A model generated the notes under the pieces. That model did no database searches, was not told the origin of the DNA, and was given only the letters and a program-made list of their open reading frames with translations. A DNA stretch of 57,327 bases from Candidatus Melainabacteria bacterium. GTDB taxonomy: Bacteria; Cyanobacteriota; Vampirovibrionia; Obscuribacterales; Obscuribacteraceae. Positions 1 through 9,370 of this stretch are shown here, piece after piece. A program made the translations under genes and the position numbers. The stretch is from positions 8,470 to 65,796 of the forward strand of contig PLZS01000108.1 in NCBI GenBank assembly GCA_003153555.1, in the 5' to 3' direction. The first letter of the stretch is position 1, and the number at the start of each line of letters is the position of its first letter.

Positions 1-1665
1 TTGTCCTCAATTGATTTGGACGAGGTGCTGGCTACCGTCGCCGAGATTATTGCCGAAATTTGCTCGCCTCAAGCAGTCGCCATTTTGATGTGGGACACCG
101 ATCTGGAGACCTATGGGGACCGTTTTCTCTTCGGTCCTCGTAAAAAAGAGCTTGGCAAGCTTGCCGAAGCTTTTGCCGACATTGAAACTGAAGGTCTGGA
201 CCGCAGAATTTTTGAAGTAGACGCCGATGAACTTGGTGTGTCCATGCACAAGGACCTGGATCCTGTTCTGTGCTTTCCTGTCACCTATGATTCTCGGTTG
301 TGCGCCTGCATTCTGATCGCTGGAGCCGATGAGACCGAGCCTGACGAGATTGTTGAGGATCTCGACAATTATCCATTTGGAGTCGCTCTTAACCATGGCT
401 GGGAGTTCAAAGAACTGCAACGCGAGAATGTGCGTCTGCGCGGTCAGTACGAAGAAATGGAAAGCAGGACGAGAATGTTGGAAAGTCAGACCATGGAACT
501 GATCCACGACATGACTTCGCGAGACACTTTGCGGACGAGGCAGGTCGATCGTGAAAGATTGGTTTATTGGATTAGCAATGCCGTAAGAAGTTCGGTCCAC
601 ATCCAAGAGGTGCTTGATTTAACTGTTGAAAAAATTGGTACCACTCTTGGTGTCAGCCGCTGTCTCTTGTTGCGCGCGGTAGACACACCTGATCGACTGG
701 TCGTTTTCGAGTGGCATCAGCAAAACACCGAACCGGTCAAAAATCTCTTTTACTCTGATGAAGGCTTCGAATTTACTCAGGCTGCTTTAGAAAAGCAAAG
801 TCCGCATGATCTTGACGATCCTGCACTTGATACTCACTCAAAATACAATAAAACTTTTCTGCGCAAGTTGGGCATTCGCTCTGGATTGATCGTTCCGTTG
901 GTGATGCGCAATCGAGTTCTCGGCGTGCTGTTCTTGCAAGATTGTGTTCAACCGAGAGATTGGAGCATTGATGACGTTTCGATGATTGGTTCGCTGGCTG
1001 ACAATCTTTCCGTGGCAATTGAAAATGCAGAGCTTCACCAGGAGCGTGAGAGACAGGCTGTCACCGACGGTCTAACCGGCGTCGCTAATCGTCGAAGTTT
1101 CAACGAGAATTTCACGAGAGAATTTGAACGCGCTCGTCGCTATGGCGAAACCCTTTCGTTGGTGATGATCGATCTCGATTTCTTGAAGAAAATCAATGAC
1201 ACTTATGGACACCAAGCCGGTGACGAAGCGATCAAGATGATTGGTAAAATGCTCAGACAATCCTCTCGATCGATAGATACCGCGGCAAGGTACGGCGGAG
1301 AGGAATTTTGCTTACTCCTGCCCAATACGGAAATTGATATGGCTGAGCAGTTAGCCGATCGTCTCAGGCGACTTATTAATGAAGAACAAATTGAAGGACC
1401 GGGAAGAATATCAGCAAGTCTTGGAGTTGCCAGTTATCCCTTGCATGCTGATAACGAAGAAGCATTGTTTCAGCGAGCTGATGAAGCCTTATATGCCGCC
1501 AAGCAAGGAGGGCGGAATCAGGTGAAAGTAGCGACCGCAGCGGCTGAAGGATTCGACATCAAAAATGGACGAGCAATTCAACCACCACCACCAGCTGCGT
1601 CAGTGGATCCAAGCATCGACAATCCTCAGAATCCCAACAAAGAATCGATGCTCGATATCAAATAG
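1..1665 (+). CDS. GAF-GAF-GGDEF diguanylate cyclase, 5' end possibly cut by window edge
   Basis: Predicted diguanylate cyclase making cyclic-di-GMP from two GTP. Residues about 1-130 look like a degenerate GAF domain, 140-190 are a charged coiled coil, 200-345 a second GAF domain, 355-505 a GGDEF domain, and the last 45 residues a Pro/Asn-rich tail. The signature is RYGGEEF (GGEEF about 432-436), an active variant, and RSID (423-426) lies exactly five residues upstream, matching the product-inhibition I-site RxxD. The frame is open from base 1, where the only start is TTG, so the true start may lie outside the window. No membrane segment is visible, so it is probably cytosolic. It is the only GGDEF protein here with both an intact signature and an I-site. 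Confidence 0.93.
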   Translation: MSSIDLDEVLATVAEIIAEICSPQAVAILMWDTDLETYGDRFLFGPRKKELGKLAEAFADIETEGLDRRIFEVDADELGVSMHKDLDPVLCFPVTYDSRLCACILIAGADETEPDEIVEDLDNYPFGVALNHGWEFKELQRENVRLRGQYEEMESRTRMLESQTMELIHDMTSRDTLRTRQVDRERLVYWISNAVRSSVHIQEVLDLTVEKIGTTLGVSRCLLLRAVDTPDRLVVFEWHQQNTEPVKNLFYSDEGFEFTQAALEKQSPHDLDDPALDTHSKYNKTFLRKLGIRSGLIVPLVMRNRVLGVLFLQDCVQPRDWSIDDVSMIGSLADNLSVAIENAELHQERERQAVTDGLTGVANRRSFNENFTREFERARRYGETLSLVMIDLDFLKKINDTYGHQAGDEAIKMIGKMLRQSSRSIDTAARYGGEEFCLLLPNTEIDMAEQLADRLRRLINEEQIEGPGRISASLGVASYPLHADNEEALFQRADEALYAAKQGGRNQVKVATAAAEGFDIKNGRAIQPPPPAASVDPSIDNPQNPNKESMLDIK

Positions 1666-1775
1666 ATGCAATCGGCGAGCCGCTCAGTTTATTGACTACA
1701 CGAATATAGTGTTAATACTGGAGCGTTATGAACATTGATCAGGTATAAAGAAAAAAATGCTGCAGGAGATGCCAA

Positions 1776-2255
1776 ATGACGATATTCGATGATTTAGTGC
1801 AAGGTATCACGAAAGAAGTTTCGAAGGTACAAACGCGTTCGCAGGAAATGTTGCAATCGTATAACCTGGTCAATCAGGTCAAAGATTTGGAACGGAAACG
1901 TACAGCAAAGCTGCTCGAGATCGGACGTTTGGTTTGTGATAAATATCAGCGAACAGCTGAAGTGCCCGACGATTTGCTGAAAGATAAAACCAATGAGATT
2001 GCTGGTTATGAGCATGAAATTGGTTTGTTACAGGCCGAGATCGAAAGCCTGAAGACCACGCTAGATCCAAATGCGCCGAACTCTTCTAGAACTGACGCAA
2101 AGGCTGGCTATACTCCAACGCCCGGTTACGAGTGCCCTCGATGCCAGGCTCCGGCTAATCGCGATAAGTCATTTTGCGCGGTCTGTGGAGAAGCTCTGAA
2201 GCACTCCAATGGTGATGATGTAGTCGATGTTGAGCCAAACATCGAGAATAACTAA
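1776..2255 (+). CDS. Coiled-coil protein with C-terminal zinc ribbon
   Basis: A 159-residue protein of unknown function. Residues about 10-95 are predicted helical coiled coil with regularly spaced Leu/Ile. The C-terminus carries a zinc ribbon, with CPRC about 22 residues after the coil and CAVC 13 residues later, which would bind one zinc. The ATG has an AGGAG Shine-Dalgarno element at the right distance. It lies 110 bp after the diguanylate cyclase and converges on the M48 protease, which also ends in a zinc ribbon. No signal peptide is seen. Function cannot be assigned; zinc ribbons of this kind usually serve protein or nucleic-acid contacts. Confidence 0.85.
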   Translation: MTIFDDLVQGITKEVSKVQTRSQEMLQSYNLVNQVKDLERKRTAKLLEIGRLVCDKYQRTAEVPDDLLKDKTNEIAGYEHEIGLLQAEIESLKTTLDPNAPNSSRTDAKAGYTPTPGYECPRCQAPANRDKSFCAVCGEALKHSNGDDVVDVEPNIENN

Positions 2256-2414
2256 ACTAAGTTCGCTTCTAAATTAGCATTCGAAATCGCAGGATATGCG
2301 CAACGTAGAACCTGCTGTCCGTGTGATTCTACGTGCGAACTTGTCTTCCCATGCGCATTGAAGCAAGGCCGCATTGCTGCGTCGCTGAAGCACAAGGATA
2401 AATAGTCGAAATCG

Positions 2415-2446
2415 AAAAGCGCGATGCCCATGGGCACCACGCTTTT
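2415..2446. terminator. Bidirectional terminator hairpin between convergent genes
   Basis: AAAAGCG and CGCTTTT pair around an inner TGCCC-AT-GGGCA stem, with A-rich and T-rich edges on both sides. It sits in the 240-bp gap between the convergent zinc-ribbon and M48 genes, so it can stop transcription both ways. A second inverted repeat, ACGTAGAA at 2303 with TTCTACGT at 2327, lies nearer the upstream gene. Confidence 0.6.
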
Positions 2447-2495
2447 CTCACAAGTTGAGCATCTTTGCGCAGACTGTTATTAGATCCGAACGCAA

Positions 2496-3434
2496 CTAGA
2501 TGCGCGCGTTCTTGCCGCAATCTGGACAGAAGAAGAATGAAGGACTAATTTTTGAATCGCAGTGCGGGCATCTTCGCAGACCGTCACCTGGCTCTTCAGT
2601 TGGATAGCGTCCAGCCATGATTTCTTTGAATTGCTTTGTCTCTGACCAGAGTTTGATTTCTTTTGCACGGTATACAGGAACTGGATGTGTCAGCCAGATC
2701 TCGTTCATTAGCTTATAAATCTTGTTCAGAGTCGTATGGTCAATTTCTTCATAGTGATCAGCCTGGCGCAAGAACTCGTCGTGATCTGTTTGAGCGTAAA
2801 CGCCATTTGATCCGCCGGCAAGCTTCATGTTGATGCGAATGCAAGTTTCAACGTCTTGGGTAACCAGCAATTCAGCTCGGTCAGCAGTCAATTCGGCTTT
2901 GCGTGACCAGTCGTACATCGCAATGGCAAGACCGATGGAAGCGACTTGCCCCAGTCCGAGAAAGCTCTTAGCCATTTCTGCCAGGAAATAAGCCATGCTT
3001 CGATAGAGCACGTGTCCAGCTTTGACATGACCAAGCTCATGACCTAGAACACCCATTAGCTCTTCTTCTGTCAACATATCGACCAATCCGGAGTGTATAA
3101 CAATGAATGGTCGTTCCACGCCAAAGGTGAAAGCGTTAGCCTTTGGATTTCCCATCAGGAACAAGTCAGGCTCATGCATGTCCAGAATGTCTGCTGCTTC
3201 CTTGAAGAGCTTATAAACCTTCGAGCATTGCTTAGGAGTTACGTGAATTGCACTTCCCATCAACTGAATGCGCAAGATTCGTTCGAGACCTAACTCAAGA
3301 AATTTTCTAAAGGCTACGTCTAGTAGCGGAATTTTTTTCAATGCTTCGAGAGCCGCGCGATCCGCAGGGTGCTCGAAGGCACTCGATGTCAAATGTGGAA
3401 ACCGTCGTCGGGTTTTTGGTTCTGCAGATGTCAT
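2496..3434 (-). CDS. M48-family zinc metalloprotease with C-terminal zinc ribbon
   Basis: Predicted metalloprotease of the HtpX/Ste24-like M48 family. From the chosen start the catalytic motif HELGH is at 132-136, and the third zinc ligand is probably Glu181 in the RKAELTADRAE segment. A moderately hydrophobic stretch at about 155-173 could associate with the membrane, but there is no clear signal peptide. The C-terminus (about 285-312) holds CPHC and CPDC pairs, a zinc ribbon not present in most M48 proteases. The ATG at 3434 is chosen because GGAGGAG lies directly upstream; a start ten codons earlier has no such site. Likely role is turnover of membrane or damaged proteins; the substrate is unknown. 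Confidence 0.9.
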   Translation of the reverse strand: MTSAEPKTRRRFPHLTSSAFEHPADRAALEALKKIPLLDVAFRKFLELGLERILRIQLMGSAIHVTPKQCSKVYKLFKEAADILDMHEPDLFLMGNPKANAFTFGVERPFIVIHSGLVDMLTEEELMGVLGHELGHVKAGHVLYRSMAYFLAEMAKSFLGLGQVASIGLAIAMYDWSRKAELTADRAELLVTQDVETCIRINMKLAGGSNGVYAQTDHDEFLRQADHYEEIDHTTLNKIYKLMNEIWLTHPVPVYRAKEIKLWSETKQFKEIMAGRYPTEEPGDGLRRCPHCDSKISPSFFFCPDCGKNARI

Positions 3435-3895
3435 TGCTCCTCCAGGTATCGGACGCGTGCTCATAGGGTCAGTTAAAACTATCTTCTTCCTATCTACCCT
3501 GAATACATTGTGTTGTACGGTTTTCTTAAGTAAAAGAGCTTTTGTCGCCTTAATTGTCTGGGGTTAACCCTGGAGGTATCCGGAAATGCATCACATTGAG
3601 TAGTAGTAATGGTGATTGTGCTTTTGGTGGAATGATCCAAGATGCCGACTTTTGCGTTTTTGCCACAGCTGAGCTGTTTTTGGATTCGATGTTGGATTCT
3701 GCAAACCAATTACGCACCGACTGCGGTGCTGTTGCTCGGTGCGATTTGGGAGCCCAGTTGGCGACGCTAAGGTTGGTCCTAAGTTGACGCCTGAGCCTTT
3801 CGGATTGCACCACATATGGTGTCATTGTATTGATTGCTCGATCCTGTGTTATACTGCCGATGCTCATGCGTTGGCTTTCCATTCTGGAGGAATTC
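3435..3895. other. Intergenic region between divergent M48 and amidohydrolase genes
   Basis: A 460-bp divergent spacer. Short open frames on both strands lack ribosome-binding sites and recognisable protein features, so none is called. The right end holds a promoter candidate for the amidohydrolase. Nothing else is seen. Confidence 0.5.
3825..3855 (+). promoter_or_regulatory. Candidate extended -10 promoter of the exported amidohydrolase
   Basis: TATACT at 3850-3855 is preceded by TGT, an extended -10 element, with a weak TTGTAT -35 candidate at 3825 (19-bp spacer). It lies about 40 bp upstream of the chosen GTG start and its GGAGG site. Confidence 0.4.
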
Positions 3896-5155
3896 GTGGA
3901 TAAAATCTTGCTTGCGATGGTGCTCCTTGTTATTATGGTAAGTCCAGCCTGTGCGGACTCGCTTCTGTTGCAGAACGCAAAAGTTGTCGATCCCAAAAAC
4001 AGATCTATAACTACTCGCAACATTTTGATTTTGGATGGACGAATCGCCAATGAAGAAAAGAAAAATGGAGAGACTTATCGAACCATTGATCTTACCGGGA
4101 AGTGGATTATTCCTGGATTGATTGATCTGCATGTACATTGCGGTGGCAATCCGCTCCCTAATGGTAAGTATGAGGATTTGGGACCAGAAAAGACTGCAAA
4201 AAAAATGTTGTACTCAGGTGTGTGTGCTTACCTTGACCTCTTCTATGGAAATTTTGCTGAGATTTTTCGGGCTAGAAATTTGCAGCGAACTGAATCCCGC
4301 AAACATCGGGATGAGTCGGATATCTACTGCGCAGGTACGGGATTTGGAAATTGGAATTTGAAGAATGATCCACGGGCAGAAGTGGAGTCATATATTGAAA
4401 GATGGAAACCTGATGTGATCAAACTGATTTATGGTCGCGGCAGTCTTGATCGTCCGACCTTGGCAAAAGCTGTCAAAGGAGCAACGAACAAGGGTGTAAA
4501 AACAGTGGTGCATATTGGATCCTGGGAGCATGCTCAAGACGCGATTGAGTGCGGTGCCACCGCCGTGACGCACTTTTTTGATGACGAAGTTATTCCTAAT
4601 CACGTTCTTCACGCCTGGTCGAAATCAAAGGCTATTTCGATTCCGACAATGGCCGTTCAAAGTGACATGGCGAATTTCACTTTGAAGCCAATCCTATTAA
4701 GAAGTCCGTTACTGAGAGAGATGGAACCACCAGCTGCACTGACTGCATATCTTGACCGAAAGCGTTTTTCAAAAAAGGCCGCAGAAACACTAAAGTGGCA
4801 GCAAGAGGACATGCAGAATAACTTTAAGAGTTTCAAGAAACTTGCCGATGCCCATGTGCAAATTCTTGCCGGTTCAGATACCGGCAATCAGGGCACGTTC
4901 CAGGGTTTTTCCTTGCATCGTGAAATCAAGTTGATGCAAGATGCCGGATTCTCTCCTTGGGATGCGCTGGCCGCCGGCACGACAAAGGCTGCTGAATTTC
5001 TTGGCAGACCAAGTGGTATCAATAGCGGTGATACCGCCGAGCTAGTTATTCTCGATGCTAATCCGATTCAAGATATCGCCAACACGCAACGAATATCCGC
5101 AGTTATCCATCACGGCTGCCTTGTGGACCGTTCCTCGCTAGTGCCTTCTCGCTAA
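3896..5155 (+). CDS. Exported amidohydrolase (imidazolonepropionase-like metal-dependent hydrolase)
   Basis: A 419-residue amidohydrolase-superfamily protein. The GTG start at 3896 is chosen because GGAGG lies five bases upstream and it yields a clean signal peptide: a short basic start, a hydrophobic core through about residue 16, and an ACA-D cleavage site near residue 21. Metal-binding landmarks are in order: HVH after GLIDL, a Lys in the KLIYGRG strand, His in VVHIG, His in THFFDD, and Asp in AGSDTGNQG. The fold resembles the COG1228 imidazolonepropionase/prolidase group, which hydrolyses cyclic amides or peptides. Export to the periplasm argues against a histidine-degradation enzyme and for scavenging. 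Substrate unknown. Confidence 0.88.
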   Translation: MDKILLAMVLLVIMVSPACADSLLLQNAKVVDPKNRSITTRNILILDGRIANEEKKNGETYRTIDLTGKWIIPGLIDLHVHCGGNPLPNGKYEDLGPEKTAKKMLYSGVCAYLDLFYGNFAEIFRARNLQRTESRKHRDESDIYCAGTGFGNWNLKNDPRAEVESYIERWKPDVIKLIYGRGSLDRPTLAKAVKGATNKGVKTVVHIGSWEHAQDAIECGATAVTHFFDDEVIPNHVLHAWSKSKAISIPTMAVQSDMANFTLKPILLRSPLLREMEPPAALTAYLDRKRFSKKAAETLKWQQEDMQNNFKSFKKLADAHVQILAGSDTGNQGTFQGFSLHREIKLMQDAGFSPWDALAAGTTKAAEFLGRPSGINSGDTAELVILDANPIQDIANTQRISAVIHHGCLVDRSSLVPSR

Positions 5156-5178
5156 CTCACTTCAACTTTTCGTTAAAA

Positions 5179-6039
5179 CTAACCCGGCGGCGGTGACGGA
5201 GGAGGCGGCGGAGGAGGTGGAGGCGGTGGTGGAGGCGGTGGTGGAGGTGGAGGAGGTGGAGGAGGTGGTGGTGGAGGCGGTGGAGGCGGCGGTGGACGGA
5301 ACCCTCCGTGCGTTGGCGATACCGATTGAGGCGGAGGTGGCGAAGAAGGTGGGTAAACGATTGGGGTGGTCTTGTTGCCACCGTGGTTCGTGGTTAAGGC
5401 AACTGGAACGGCAATCGCCGTCGCTATAATTACCCCGATCACTACTACGATCGCGACCTTTATCAGTAATTTCTTGTTTGGCTTGGCCGCCGATCCCGGT
5501 TTTGTGCAGGTCGGGCTCAACGTCATTTTCTTCACTTGCGCTTGAGTCGAATCGATCATTGTTTTGTAGGCTCGCGGTGAGTGAATTGTTTTCACTGCAC
5601 TCATAGCCACGGTCTGTCCGGCAATCGTGACTTGGTCGGGCGATAACTGTGAAATAGGTCCTTTGATGGTTTTGCCATCGAGGAGGTCTACGCTTTCTGG
5701 ACAGTTCTCGCTCGTTAGGGTGCCTAGCCCGGGTCCATCATTGAAAAAAGCAGTTGCCTCAGTGTGGGCTCGGCCGTTTGAGATGACAGTAGTGGGCTTT
5801 ACTAAAATGCCTTGCAGCAGGTCTTGGGTTTGAGCTGAAAGTTGCCCTTTCCCTGTGATGGTGATTGCAGTGCCATTGATAGCCGCAAATCCTTCAACAA
5901 GTAGCAGTGCGCCGATCTTACTAACGGGTGCACGACCCTGAAGATTTAATGAGTCTCCGCCTACTTCTGCAAATACCTGAATTGGCAGCATCAGTTGCAA
6001 CAACAACATCAGGCTGACAATGGTGGCCACTAATTTCAC
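5179..6039 (-). CDS. Secreted/membrane-anchored protein with long poly-proline tail
   Basis: A 286-residue protein of unknown function. Residues 1-24 form a signal peptide ending at VFA. A soluble portion of about 165 residues follows, then a single membrane segment (about 193-215, rich in Ile/Val/Ala), a short linker and a C-terminal tail that is almost pure proline, more than 30 in a row, ending SPPPG. The tail is encoded by a CCN-repeat tract at about 5185-5300 that can expand or contract by slippage. The middle part has two repeated segments on the theme T-I-x-G-x-x-x-x-x-S, and a Lys-rich stretch precedes the membrane segment. It diverges from the TPR-caspase gene across 330 bp. Confidence 0.8.
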   Translation of the reverse strand: MKLVATIVSLMLLLQLMLPIQVFAEVGGDSLNLQGRAPVSKIGALLLVEGFAAINGTAITITGKGQLSAQTQDLLQGILVKPTTVISNGRAHTEATAFFNDGPGLGTLTSENCPESVDLLDGKTIKGPISQLSPDQVTIAGQTVAMSAVKTIHSPRAYKTMIDSTQAQVKKMTLSPTCTKPGSAAKPNKKLLIKVAIVVVIGVIIATAIAVPVALTTNHGGNKTTPIVYPPSSPPPPQSVSPTHGGFRPPPPPPPPPPPPPPPPPPPPPPPPPPPPPPPPPSPPPG

Positions 6040-6369
6040 AAGAACCCTCCAAACTAGTACTTGGCATTCCCCTGGCGAATGCGCGACAGTACGCAGTATT
6101 CGTTGTTATTGGCGCCCGGTCAATTGTGATGTCAATGGCTCTGGGTAATGATTGCAGTGAAGCAGCAGTAAAAAGGACCCAGATCGCCAGCCAGTCCAGA
6201 TCCGAAAATGCCAATGATGCTATCGTTAAGAGATAAATATTTCTTATGGCATACAAATCATTTACGATCCCCGGTCCTAAAATCGGAGAGAAATGAGTTT
6301 TGTTAAATGTGGGACGTTGATAAGAGGCATGCACCATTGCTGCGGGATGTTTCGAGTTTGAGGGGTTTT
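6040..6369. other. Divergent intergenic region
   Basis: A 330-bp spacer between the poly-proline gene and the TPR-caspase gene, expected to hold promoters for both. AT-rich stretches around 6225-6260 are compatible with a promoter, but no convincing -35/-10 pair was identified. No gene or RNA is seen. Confidence 0.4.
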
Positions 6370-9195
6370 ATGTTTGCTCGTTCTTTGTTGCGACCGGATC
6401 GATCCTTATCCGCGGCTAGTCTAAGCCGCAAGCTGCTTAACTTAAGACCAATAGTCACTTCCCTGAGCGCGGCAGCAATGCTGACGGTTCAGACTCTTCC
6501 AGTTTTCGCTGCCGGACCTACTGCTGTTGCTCAAACGACGATGTCTGCAGGAGCGAGAGCACTGCCTCCATCGACAGCTCCGCTTGCGCCGAATCAACAA
6601 ATTTCATCGTTTAGAAACGCCGTAAATAGTAAGCAGTTGTCTTTTAAACTGCACGGAGATGGCGTTTTAACCAAGAGTGTCCAACTTGAGCTGACTAACA
6701 ACACAGGCAAAGCACTGCGCATTGTCATCCCTGCAAATGAAGTGTTTCACCCTAATAGCGGTGCCGCGCAAACGATGATGGCGGCTCGTGATCGCCTCAT
6801 CACTATTCCCCCAGGCAAGACCGTTTTTACCGACCAGCCGACAATCTGTATAGCTCCGCGCAGTGTTCCACCCCCGCCTCCAGCCGGTGTGGATTACACT
6901 GTTGGTAACTATCCGGACCGTGGTGAGTGGAAGCAGTTCGCGTCCATACTTGCGGCTGCCGATAAGTTGACGAGCGAAGGCAAGTTCAACAACGTTCATC
7001 TGAGCGATGTTCGTGGCACCATTGCCCAATTTGCTGTTTGGACGAAGTTGGGTCAGAAAACGAAGAAGCCGGAAGATCAAGTTAACGAGAAAACTTTTGC
7101 CGAGCAATATTTAAAATCGCTGGGTGGAGAAATATCGCGGGATCCGATCAAGGCTAAGAAAAAATATGGAGATGCTTATGAATTAGGACCCACTGGCATT
7201 GCTGTTGTCAAAGATTCGAAAAAGCAAAAAGAAATCGAGGCAGCAAGTACCGCGATTTTTAGCGCCATCGATTTAACTCTGAATCTGAGCACAGATCCAA
7301 AATTAAAAACAGCATCGTTACCTGGTGAGTCGAATTGGGAAACGTGCACTCAGGTGGGCGAACGAGCCTTTGAAAAAGGAGACTATGTCGAAGCAGAAGA
7401 ACTGCTCGGCGCCGCACTCGATGAAGCGGAAAAGTTTGGCGAGGGAGATATTCGCCTTGCCACCACATTGCTGGATCTTGCTAAATGTAGTGAAGATCAA
7501 GGTAAGTATGGTGATGCTGAGCCTCGACTGGTCAGGGCTCTGCGTATTCAAAATAAAGTGTCACCGGATTCTATTGAAGTGGCGACAACAGAAAATACGT
7601 TGGGTGTTCTAAAAACTCACGTCGGCAGACGTGATTCTGGAGAGAAGGGATTTTCTACTGACTCGAAAGGTGCGTTCGATGAAGCTGAAAAGTATTTGCT
7701 CAAAGCCCGCGACTTACGCACAAAAGTTCTGGGTGGAAATTCGGCCGAGGTAGGCGAAACGCTCAACAATCTGGCCTATCTGTACATCCTGGAAGAGCGT
7801 TACAGTGAAGCGCGACCGCTTCTGGATCAGGCTCTTGCTATAAGGCTGAAAGCGCTAGGTTCAGACAGTCCTGAAGTGGCAGAGGTCAATAAAAATATTG
7901 GCGCTATGTATGAGAAGCAAGGCAAGTACGTACTGGCTGAGAAGTTTTATAAGAATGCTCTTGCCATTGACGCTCAGGCTTTAGGAAAAGATCATCCTTA
8001 TGTTGCCACCATATTAGATGGCTTATCCAACATTGCAAGATTGCAGGATAAGAGCGACGAAGCCGGAAGTTTTAACTCGGCTGCTAAAGAGATTCGCAAG
8101 GTCAGTCTCGGTCAAAATGTGGAGCTGCTGGCTTCATTGCCGGATAACTATGAGGCGCTGACGAGGATCAGAAATTTCGCAAATGAAACTGACAAGATTG
8201 AAGCGAATGCGCAAATTTTCAAAGGTATTGTCTCTGATAAGCCGAAATCGAATCGACCGATCAAAGATAAATGGGCTCTAGTGATAGGGGTTAGCAAATT
8301 CAAAGACGCGTCAATGAATTTGAAATATTCGGACAAGGATGCGCTGGCCTTTTATGACTACTTAATTAAGGACGCGCATTTTTCACCGGATCACGTTAGG
8401 TTGCTGCTCAATGATAAGGCGACGCGCGAAAACATTATGTCGCAAATTGGTGACAAGTGGCTTGTTCGTGTAACCGGACCGGATGACCTCGTCGTGATCT
8501 ATTTTTCTGGGCACGGTAGCCCATCTACGGCTGACCAGAAGGGCGTAAATTACCTTGTTGCATACAATACAGATCGGAACAGCTTGTTCAGCACAGGCAT
8601 CAATTTGAAAGAATTTGCTGGACTCGTCAAAGAGCGGGTCAACTCCGAGCGCGTTGTGATGGTTATGGACGCTTGTCACAGCGGCGCAGCCAGCGCCACT
8701 AAAGGACTGATGCGGGTCCATAATATGGATGCTGAAGAAGTCGCGCAAGGAACCGGGCAACTCGTCATTTGTTCAAGCGAACCTTCACAAGTTTCTTGGG
8801 AATCAAATAGATATCCAAACGGAGTTTTCACGCACTACCTTATTGAAGGCTTGAAGATGAAAGGCTCAAATACGCCGCTGGGCGAAGCGTATGAGTACAT
8901 GAAAGACAAGGTGAGAGAAGAAGTTGCTTTCGATCGCAAAGAATCCCAGGTACCAATTATTCGCAGTCACTGGGAAGGAAAGGACTTGATCATGGGTGCG
9001 CCACCAAGCGAAATTCGACCAAGTTTGCCTGCTGATCCAAAAGAAATCAGCGTTGAGGTGCAACCTGAAGTCGAGAATAGCGCCAAGAAAAGCATTAGCG
9101 TTCCGAAGAAACAAGTCGGCACTGCAAGCAAGGCTGTCACTAACAAGTCTGTAACCACCACCAGCAAAACTATCCGACCGACCAAGAAGATCTAA
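6370..9195 (+). CDS. Secreted TPR protein fused to a caspase-like (C14) protease domain
   Basis: A 941-residue protein. The ATG at 6370 is preferred because GAGGGG lies four bases upstream; an ATG 63 bp earlier has a poorly placed site. Residues 27-50 form a hydrophobic signal-like segment ending LPVFAAG after a long basic n-region. A Ser/Thr-rich domain follows, then from about 325 to 590 kinesin-light-chain-type TPR repeats with the HPYVATILDGL type of signature. Residues about 625-870 form a caspase fold with the dyad His715 (YFSGHGS) and Cys769 (MDACHSG). The tail after 880 is Lys/Thr/Ser-rich and low complexity. Bacterial caspase-like enzymes (orthocaspases) usually cleave after Arg or Lys. 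The TPRs probably bind a partner or inhibitor; the substrate is unknown. Confidence 0.92.
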   Translation: MFARSLLRPDRSLSAASLSRKLLNLRPIVTSLSAAAMLTVQTLPVFAAGPTAVAQTTMSAGARALPPSTAPLAPNQQISSFRNAVNSKQLSFKLHGDGVLTKSVQLELTNNTGKALRIVIPANEVFHPNSGAAQTMMAARDRLITIPPGKTVFTDQPTICIAPRSVPPPPPAGVDYTVGNYPDRGEWKQFASILAAADKLTSEGKFNNVHLSDVRGTIAQFAVWTKLGQKTKKPEDQVNEKTFAEQYLKSLGGEISRDPIKAKKKYGDAYELGPTGIAVVKDSKKQKEIEAASTAIFSAIDLTLNLSTDPKLKTASLPGESNWETCTQVGERAFEKGDYVEAEELLGAALDEAEKFGEGDIRLATTLLDLAKCSEDQGKYGDAEPRLVRALRIQNKVSPDSIEVATTENTLGVLKTHVGRRDSGEKGFSTDSKGAFDEAEKYLLKARDLRTKVLGGNSAEVGETLNNLAYLYILEERYSEARPLLDQALAIRLKALGSDSPEVAEVNKNIGAMYEKQGKYVLAEKFYKNALAIDAQALGKDHPYVATILDGLSNIARLQDKSDEAGSFNSAAKEIRKVSLGQNVELLASLPDNYEALTRIRNFANETDKIEANAQIFKGIVSDKPKSNRPIKDKWALVIGVSKFKDASMNLKYSDKDALAFYDYLIKDAHFSPDHVRLLLNDKATRENIMSQIGDKWLVRVTGPDDLVVIYFSGHGSPSTADQKGVNYLVAYNTDRNSLFSTGINLKEFAGLVKERVNSERVVMVMDACHSGAASATKGLMRVHNMDAEEVAQGTGQLVICSSEPSQVSWESNRYPNGVFTHYLIEGLKMKGSNTPLGEAYEYMKDKVREEVAFDRKESQVPIIRSHWEGKDLIMGAPPSEIRPSLPADPKEISVEVQPEVENSAKKSISVPKKQVGTASKAVTNKSVTTTSKTIRPTKKI

Positions 9196-9370
9196 TCGCA
9201 TAACTGCCGAACTGTAATCCAGTGACCTCTCCTTTGGAGTCCTTCATATGGTCTGAATCGGCAGTGTATTCAAATACATGCATGAAACTTTTAGGGTGTT
9301 TTCTCGTCAGAGGGCTGAAAGCAGCATTGGTTTGAGAATGACGAGCCTTGAGAAAGGCCGAAGGACACGA

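Noticed and set aside
3554..3787. 77-codon plus-strand frame between the M48 and amidohydrolase genes
   Set aside because: No ribosome site, no recognisable features, and no support beyond an open frame.
5193..5429. Plus-strand frame rich in Val and Glu
   Set aside because: It is the reverse of the proline-coding tract of the envelope protein; repetitive GGN bases force it open.
9203..9265. Inverted repeat ACTGCCGA / TCGGCAGT after the TPR-caspase gene
   Set aside because: The 47-base loop is too long for a credible terminator or operator; probably chance.
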